Below, in pieces: positions 57,500 through 64,000 of a stretch of 64,000 nucleotides of DNA; positions within the stretch are counted from its first letter, which is position 1, and every line of letters begins with the position of its first letter. The notes beneath the pieces were generated by a model, which ran no database searches, was not told where the DNA came from, and worked only from the letters and a program-made list of their open reading frames with translations. Source of the stretch: Mimachlamys varia (Eukaryota > Mollusca > Bivalvia > Pectinida > Pectinidae). The stretch spans positions 34,098,229 through 34,162,228 of the forward strand of contig OX392533.1 in assembly GCA_947623455.1 (NCBI GenBank). The letters are read 5' to 3'. Both the position numbers and the translations under genes were made by a program.

Positions 57500-57580
57500 T
57501 AAGAGAATACCGAAGCGTTAACAAAATCCTAATTCAAACTCAAAATCGATTTAACCAGGGGTAAAATATGAACAAAGATA
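57500..57580 (-). repeat. Penelope-like 3' tail
   Basis: 'aagagaataccgaagcgtta', 'actcaaaatcgatttaacca' and 'ggggtaaaatatgaacaaag' on the plus strand, i.e. a minus-strand tail. Another short piece is at 58372-58400. Confidence 0.55.
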
Positions 57581-58649
57581 GTAGGATCTTTGCACCTGTT
57601 TCCGTTTCCGTTCCTGTCAGCAAGCACACACTGCCTTCCTGGCCAGTAACAAGATCAAAGGGACACAAATTCGACCTAATAGGCAAGTAAATGTACTTTA
57701 GAAAGATCTATCCCGTCCGTCTTCAAAAATAACGATAAAAAAATCATAAGAATTGTACCGGGTGCCCAAATGATTGTCTTGCAAACTTAACGTTTTATTA
57801 GCCCTGCATCATCAGATGCTGGGATATTCAAATCACTACAGATCTCTTGTCTGCCGTTCGTTCGTCTTGAAGCATGTGCTGTATTGATCATTCTCAAATT
57901 TCATATGGTCCCTTATTGTCCATTTTCGATTTTTGCCGACATGTGACCATGTTGTATTCTGATCGTAGTATTTCTGGCCGGTATGTTCTGATGATCAGAT
58001 CGCTTCTGTCAAATATCATGGAGTTATAAAGAAGTCGGCAAACATTTTAACACAAATCATTTAAAATTTGTTAGTTACGAATAAATGTGACATTTAGTAC
58101 TTAAGCGTTAATATTATTGCCGGTATTTTCAGAATCTCAATGACTTATCCTTAGCTCGAGTTGCTTCCCTTTGAACGTAATCTCTCATAGATAGCTTCAT
58201 TTTATGATATGTTGTAAAGTTTTATGATTTTGAAGTTTTAGTTTTCCCATCTTCGGCTACTGTGTCTTATTTGGAAACATCCCGTAATATCCCTTTTCGG
58301 GCTTACATCGGTTATTTTGGGAGCATACCATAAAATGCACCGTACCTATTTTGGTAGCGATGGTAAAAAATAAATAAGAGAATACCGAAGCGTTAACAAA
58401 CCGCCAGACATATTTCTTAGTGGCCACTATCCCAGAACAGCAGTTAGAGCACGAGTCAAAACAAAAGTAAACAATCAAAAGAAAATCAAAAACAGATGTC
58501 TTAAAATGCTGATGAATCGAATTTTCGTAACGATATAGACAATATTCCATGGTCATCTTTAGATGCTTTTGATTGCATACATGAAATGATTTTTAGTTTT
58601 CAGGATTTGTTTGAAGACATTTTAAATAAGCATGCACAATTCAAGGCAA

Positions 58650-60240
58650 AAACGTGGTAAATATCAAAGAATACCAAAGGGGTGGAATGATGATAATAAT
58701 ATAGCTATCCGTATCAGAAACAAACACAAACAAGAAGGTAAGTGTTAGAAAGAAGTGTCAGAAGTGTTAGAAAAATGCAAGAGTTCTAGCCAAGATTACA
58801 GGAAACATTTTATAAAACAATGTCATAAAACCAAAACAGCTTCACCAAATTTGATATAGCATTTAGAAAAGGACATTTCAGATGCAGGTGGAATAAGTCA
58901 TATTTTAATCAATATTTTACAACTATTTCAACTACACAAAATACAGAGAGTACTTGCCCTCCTTCAACTATAGATGCACTGAAAAGGTTTCCATTTGAAA
59001 AACTCAAGGGTGCTACTTTTACTATACCAAAAGTAGGAGAACAATAGTTTAAACAATTTTTGTCCAATTCAGATGTTTGAAAAGCCGCTGGACTTGACAA
59101 TGTTGAACCAAAGACATTCGGCATTCTTAATTTATTTTAAAAATTCATTGCTCCATTTGAATGCAAATTAATGAACTACATATTGAAAAGAGTACTTTGC
59201 CTAGTCTTGAGAAAACTGGTCTAGTTCGTCAACTCTTTAAAAGGATAGAAACAGTACAAGTAAGTATTTACAGACCAATATAAATCTACCGACTTTGTCA
59301 AAATGTCTGGAGAATTATATATTAATTTTTTTTTTTTTTGCATGTATGACCTAATTCTAAAATGTCAGTCTGGTTTTCGAGCACAGCATTCTTGTCAGAC
59401 TGCACTGACCAAAATCACTAACATGTGGTTTGACTCTATCAATCAATCAGGGATTCTTGCCAGGTGTTTCATGTTTAGATTTTAGAAAGACTTTTGCCCT
59501 TGTTGACCATGATATTTTACTTACCACTATATGGCTATTCTAGAAAAACCATGGATTTTCTCAAGTTATATTAAAGATCGTTTTCAAAAACACCCTAAGC
59601 GACCCTCAATCTCTGACGGTTGGGGTATCCAAGGTTCCATTCTTGGCCCTTTAATATCAATACTGTATGTTCATCTGGTGACAAAAAACTCAAGTATGCT
59701 GATGACCAAGCTGCCCATACCAATTGAATTTTTTTACAAATGAGACGTTTTCGACCATTTCTTACAAAGAAATCTTGTCTCACTTATTACAACTGCTTCA
59801 TCAACCCTCACTTTGACTACTGTTCAAATATCAGGGGTAATGCCTCCTAGAACTACATTGCGAAAATTGCAGTTACAAACACCATATTGAAGTGTTACTT
59901 TTATACACCATTAAATGAAATGTTCAATGAACTAATGTGGCTGCCGTTTAACAAACGAGTTACCTACAATCACGCCGTTTTGCTATACAAACTTTTAAAC
60001 AATCTGGCGCCAAACTACCTAAACAATTTTACTCTATCTTTTGATATCCAGTAAAAAAAACTCGATCAACTTCACAAAATGTATCTTATTTGCTATCGTA
60101 CAGGATGCATCTTTTTTCACATTCTTTTTACATATATAGTTCCATTTATTTGAAATAATTTGCCTTCTTATGTCCAAAACTGTAAAGGTCTTTTGTCTTT
60201 TAAGAAATGTGCCAAACAGTATTTTATGGGATTTGGTATA
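58650..60240 (+). pseudogene. Decayed LINE (CR1/Jockey-type) reverse transcriptase
   Basis: Successive plus-strand pieces in shifting frames follow a LINE RT. They are AAGLDNVEPK (59075), QSGFRAQHSCQTALTKI (59370), CLDFRKTFALVDHDILL (59465, motif A region), SSYIKDRFQ (59555) and IQGSILGPLISILYV (59625, motif B). Then come LKYADDQAAHT (59690, catalytic motif C), ELMWLPFNKRVTYNHAVLLY (59935) and NLPSYVQNCKGLLSFK (60160). Many frameshifts and stops show it is long dead. No endonuclease region is recognisable. Confidence 0.8.
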
Positions 60241-60260
60241 TTATTCCAATAAGATAAGTT

Positions 60261-60962
60261 CAATCTGATTAAAATACAGATCCTTGTTCTCACTCCGTTT
60301 TACAAGGATCTCTTGTTCTCACTCCGTTTTACAAAGATCTGACAACATCCCATAAGAGGTCACGTCCAGATGACCTTTGTCGCCTCTTTACTTGACACAA
60401 AAATAATTTTCCAACGACCTGTCATCTTGCACCAAGCAATTTCGTCACATTATTTTTGTGTTTACTTGTTGTGATTGACAATGATACTCGGTTCTCATTT
60501 TGAGAACTTGATGTTTGCTTGGATGTGACAAAGATTTACATGGCGGGTGTCGTCGATGAAGCAGAAGACGCTTACTCTTCCGGAACATCTGGTCTTATTC
60601 TCTTGTACTTTTGCAGGGGTCTCCATGTAAATCTTTCCTTTGTTCAAATTTTGCCCCTGGTTTATTCGATTTTGAGTTTGGATTATGATTATGTTGACGC
60701 TTCGGTATTCTCTTATTTTATTCCAAACGATTTTTTTGGTGACGAAATGACTAAACGGACAAATGTGTTTATTCAAGCTTTGTCGCCTCAAAATTATTTC
60801 ACTGTCAAGATTCTGCCAGTAGTTATTTGATTGGCTAGTTTAATCGATTTTGAGTTTATGGTTTTGTTGACGCTTTGGTATTCTCTGATTTTTTTAACTA
60901 AACGCAGCAAAGAGAAGTTTACGGAACGGCGCAGAGATCAAGATATGATTTTAATCAGATTG
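60261..60962. mobile_element. CAATCTGATT element interrupted by two Penelope-like tails
   Basis: The outer ends CAATCTGATTAAAAT and ATTTTAATCAGATTG are intact, and the flanks gataagtt and gatatgtc are similar. The left subterminal 'ctcactccgttttacaagga' is duplicated. A Penelope-like tail lies at about 60453-60720, and a second short tail at 60838-60895 replaces about 60 bp. Confidence 0.8.
60453..60720 (+). repeat. Penelope-like 3' tail nested in the MITE
   Basis: 'tttacttgttgtgattgaca', 'gatgaagcagaagacgctta', 'ctccatgtaaatctttcctt' and 'cggtattctcttattt' are in the order seen at 17275-17640. It splits the word cacattatt/ccaca of the host element, so it was inserted later. Confidence 0.75.
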
Positions 60963-61172
60963 GATATGTCCGAAAATGAACTATAGAAAATAGGCATCAA
61001 GGGGAACCCCCATTCAAATATGAGAATTGTAAACCATCATGCCTCTATTCCAACAATTATGTCGAAGACTGGTAACTTGATATTTGGTTTATTCCAATGA
61101 ATGGACAACCTACTAATATTAATACAACAATGTAACTACCTTTCACTCGGCACTCGCTTTCCGGACTCGTAC

Positions 61173-61450
61173 CTATTCATTTCTTTTACCAATTATACTC
61201 ACTACGGATACTAGTACATATGATAACATACCAGGGAATGATTTACCGCGTCTAATACTTAGCTGCTGTGGTACGACATCTTTACCAATCAACGGGTGCT
61301 TCCAGAGTGAATCTACCCACCACCAGTAACCGAGGCTTAGCCCCGTCCACGTGACGGTGGTCAGGTGACACGGACAGAAGTCCGTGCTACCTGTGTGCAT
61401 TCATGCTAGCGCGCGCAGGGACAGGAACGGGTGACGTACCTGTTTGTTAC
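61173..61450 (-). other. Possible minus-strand exon, unassigned
   Basis: A locally GC-rich, 75-codon minus-strand frame with LTTVTWTGLSLGYWWWVDSL and IGKDVVPQQLSIRRGKSFPG. The latter is followed by a donor-like CCTG|gtatgt at about 61230, and an acceptor-like 'taacaaacag' lies near 61440. No family recognised; it may be part of an element. Confidence 0.2.
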
Positions 61451-61479
61451 ACCTGGCTATAGAATGATCCTTCCAGTAC

Positions 61480-61890
61480 ATCTCAAGAAACAGCGATAGC
61501 AAACTATTACTCACAAATCCAAGATGGCTGCCTGTCTGCCATATTGTTTATTGGGATTTGTCCGAAAATGAATTATTCCAATACAACTGTAAAGGCATTA
61601 AGGGGAACCTACGTATGAAATGTTAGAATGATCCAAACCTCTCAAGAAATAGCGGTAGCAAACTTATTTCTAACAAATCCAAGATGGCCACCTGTTCGCA
61701 ATATTTTTTATCGGATCTGTCCGAAAACGAACCATGCACAGCTAGGCACCAAATGGCACATACATATGGAATTTGAGAATGAACAATCCAGTACTTATTA
61801 AGAAATAGCGGCAACACGAATTGTTTAAGGACAGACGACGGATGCAGGATGATATGAAAAACCCATCATCTGATTATGGTGGGCTAAAAA
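61480..61890 (+). repeat. 'Ccaagatggccgc' units (~160 bp)
   Basis: Two and a half units with 'caaatccaagatggc-gcc', 'atattgtttat-ggatctgt' and 'ccagtacttattaagaaata'. Confidence 0.65.
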
Positions 61891-62224
61891 TACCAAATAC
61901 ACAAACTTTATTTAGTGCACTAAACGGTTTTCCATATATTTCGTATAGATTTAGCAGTTCGTGGTTAAGAATTTGAGGAGAGAATGTTGCGTCGGAGACA
62001 TCCTTAAATTCCTCCATTTTTGTCAGATTGATAAAGTGTAAATACGGGCATTTGGCAGTTTTACGTAACTGTATTTAAAGAGAACTGCGCAAAAAGTTGC
62101 TTCGCCTATCAATTTACTACTTTAGATTGAACGATTGAACAAATTACTTCTTGCCAGAAGAAACTACAGGCCGTAGAAACTGGCCATCAGAGTCAGTGGT
62201 GGCACAAAGTATGATACAGTGAAC

Positions 62225-62420
62225 ACAGGGACCTGAGAATTGGTTACAGCCAGTTTTCATTGAACGACTGGTTTGCCCGTTGTCAGTATGTGACCAGGTA
62301 GTGTGTTCTGCTTGGGGACTTAGGCATTACCTTTCAGTGTGGTAGCACTTTAAATCGGCAAAACATGTGAGATTTGTACGAACATATCCCAGCCTCCCGA
62401 ATAAATATGCTCTCAACACA
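62225..62420 (-). repeat. Dispersed 'agtgtggtagcactttaaat' repeat
   Basis: Minus-strand copy of the 18789-19210 family ('gaacgactggtttgcccgtt', 'gtagcactttaaatcggcaa'). Confidence 0.55.
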
Positions 62421-63150
62421 ATCTGATTAAAATCTTCAGTGAAGCTTGGGGCCAAAAGGTGGGACTCCAAATATTCTAAACTAATGGAGAAGCAAAAGGC
62501 TTAGTTGCGTAAAACCTCTTTAATTGATTAATTAGAGGTCAACTGAATCTAATTCTGAATAAGAATTAATTGCCCCCCTCCAATGATCGCAAGTTTAAAT
62601 GTGGTTAAATTCACCAAGGCATGAAGGAGTAGCATTTTGAAAGGAAAGTTAACCTGCGGCGGACTGACGAAGCACTATGGCAATTAAAGACGATCTAAAA
62701 ATGTATTGGCACAAAATATCCAGGGAATTAGAAGTTTCCCGAACAACGATATCACCGTTAACATTACATCGAGCTGACTACTTGCGCGTGTAAACATGAT
62801 ACGCACGTATACACTACTGTTAAGCAAGGCATATAACGATCGAGTTTTAGAAAAAGATTACGTAACACACCCATACAATATGTATACTGCAACTTAATAG
62901 GTTTCCGGATGAATAGCGAACGCTGTAAATTATTCAGTTGATGTTGCAGAAATACATTATATTTGTTTTTACGCTCCGGAAATTTTTCATGTTCGGCATA
63001 ATTTATATGAATATTTGCTCAGTTTGTGGGAAAGAGTGTCATCTTGTATGCGGGCATTTGTTTTATTTTGGATGATTGATGAAAAACAATTTTTTTGGGG
63101 GGAAACATTTTTTTGCTTGGGCTTCATTCGAAGGATCTAAATGTATTTGC
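62421..63150. other. No gene seen
   Basis: AT-rich, with stops in all frames. Confidence 0.45.
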
Positions 63151-63154
63151 AGTG

Positions 63155-63541
63155 CAATCTGATTAAAATCATATATTGATCTCCAAGGCATTCGATCTGT
63201 TATCTTCTCTCTGCTGCGTCAATATCTGAGGAACCCCATAGGGGGTCACGTTCACATGACCTTTTGCAATGCAAATAACTACTTTCAGAATCTAAAATGT
63301 GGATTTTTGTGGCGATAAAGCTTCCATAATCGTGTTTGTACGGTTAGTCTTTTCGTCACAAATGGTAAATGTGGAATATTGTGACGACTTGACTACTGCA
63401 AGATGACCGTGTCATTAAAAAATTCTTAAAGGGGCAGTTAAGCGAAGTTTGTTTACCCCATGGGATGTCCTCAGATCTTGACGTAACAGAGAGAGGTTTA
63501 CGAAATGGCGCGGAAATCAAGATACGATATTAATCCGACTG
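63155..63541. mobile_element. ~390-bp CAATCTGATT element, diverged copy
   Basis: Starts CAATCTGATTAAAATCATAT and continues with 'tctctctgctgcgtcaatat' and the diverged hairpin words. The right end is eroded (gatattaatccgactg). Oriented opposite to 24230-24618, as judged by the subterminal sequences. Confidence 0.75.
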
Positions 63542-64000
63542 ACTTTAACTTGCAATACATGTGTTTACGAAGAGCCTATCATTTCCGAGATATTAGCTAT
63601 TTGAGTAACGCGATTCATTCGTGATCTTTCCCTTTTGACTCAATTATCGTGAAAGTTGTCATAACAATATATTGCATTCTACTCTCCGCTGTTTCTGAGA
63701 TTACAAAAAAAAACATAGGTCTCTTATTACGAAGTTAAATGTTACATTGTAGACTAAATTTTCTGAAAGTATTGCACACATTTTAATTTTATTCAAAATA
63801 GTATAGCCGTAGCATTTATTTGAGCTTATCAGACGTAGGAACTCTCTCCCGCTTGATGATCAAATGCATATATGAACAAGTTTCTAATTATAATGAGGAC
63901 CATTTGGCAAGGTATCTCAGTGATCGAAATTTTGTAAAGGTTTAAATATCTTACACTCCGTCTCATCGTGGTGAATCAATACCCTGTATGAAGTTCAAGA

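Overview
This window reads as nuclear DNA of a bivalve mollusc. It is AT-rich and intron-bearing, gene-poor on the scale of 64 kb, and full of molluscan repeat types: hairpin-ended elements carrying internal tandem arrays, tRNA-derived SINEs, short inverted-repeat DNA transposons, and decayed LINE and Penelope-type reverse transcriptases. The organism call is an inference from repeat style and gene architecture; no species can be read from the sequence. There is no prokaryotic gene organisation, rRNA, CRISPR array or intact tRNA gene.

The one convincing host gene lies on the + strand between about 31.8 and 47.8 kb, possibly to 50.6 kb. Exons were assembled by hand from splice sites and matching intron phases. 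Exon 1 (31845-31888) gives the start codon and exon 2 (34504-34771) completes a signal peptide and adds a PAN/apple-like cysteine module. Exon 3 (36908-36998) is a short cysteine-bearing linker and exon 4 (41609-41788) is a complete sushi/CCP domain. Exons 5 and 6 (42781-42916 and 47680-47846) together form one scavenger-receptor cysteine-rich (SRCR) domain. Every junction agrees in phase (2-2, 0-0, 1-1, 1-1, 2-2). The predicted product is a secreted or membrane-anchored PAN-CCP-SRCR protein, of the kind mollusc genomes carry in expanded recognition and adhesion families. A candidate last exon at 50521-50601 has a diverged relative at 3350-3472, so the window probably also holds the 3' end of a tandem paralogue.

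Layout: 0-3.5 kb, inverted-repeat element, tandem-array element A, paralogue 3' end. 3.5-10.4 kb, short transposons, LINE fragments including one with a 2A-like motif, and two array elements. 10.4-16.3 kb, a broken transposase-like gene, a foldback element and a hAT element with an exact 8-bp target duplication carrying a split BED finger. 16.7-18.6 kb, a Penelope-type fragment inside a segment duplicated at 29.5-31.8 kb, just upstream of the PAN-CCP-SRCR gene. 19-29.5 kb, repeats. 31.8-50.6 kb, the gene, with retroelement fragments, arrays and transposons in its introns. 50.6-64 kb, repeats, a 30-bp minisatellite, a decayed LINE and more short transposons.

The most productive signals are the phase-consistent receptor gene and its paralogue; a family of roughly 390-bp DNA elements present about a dozen times, several with 9-bp target duplications; and the tandem arrays, whose units each carry an inverted pair of nuclear-receptor-type half-sites. 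All boundaries are manual readings and may be off by a few bases.
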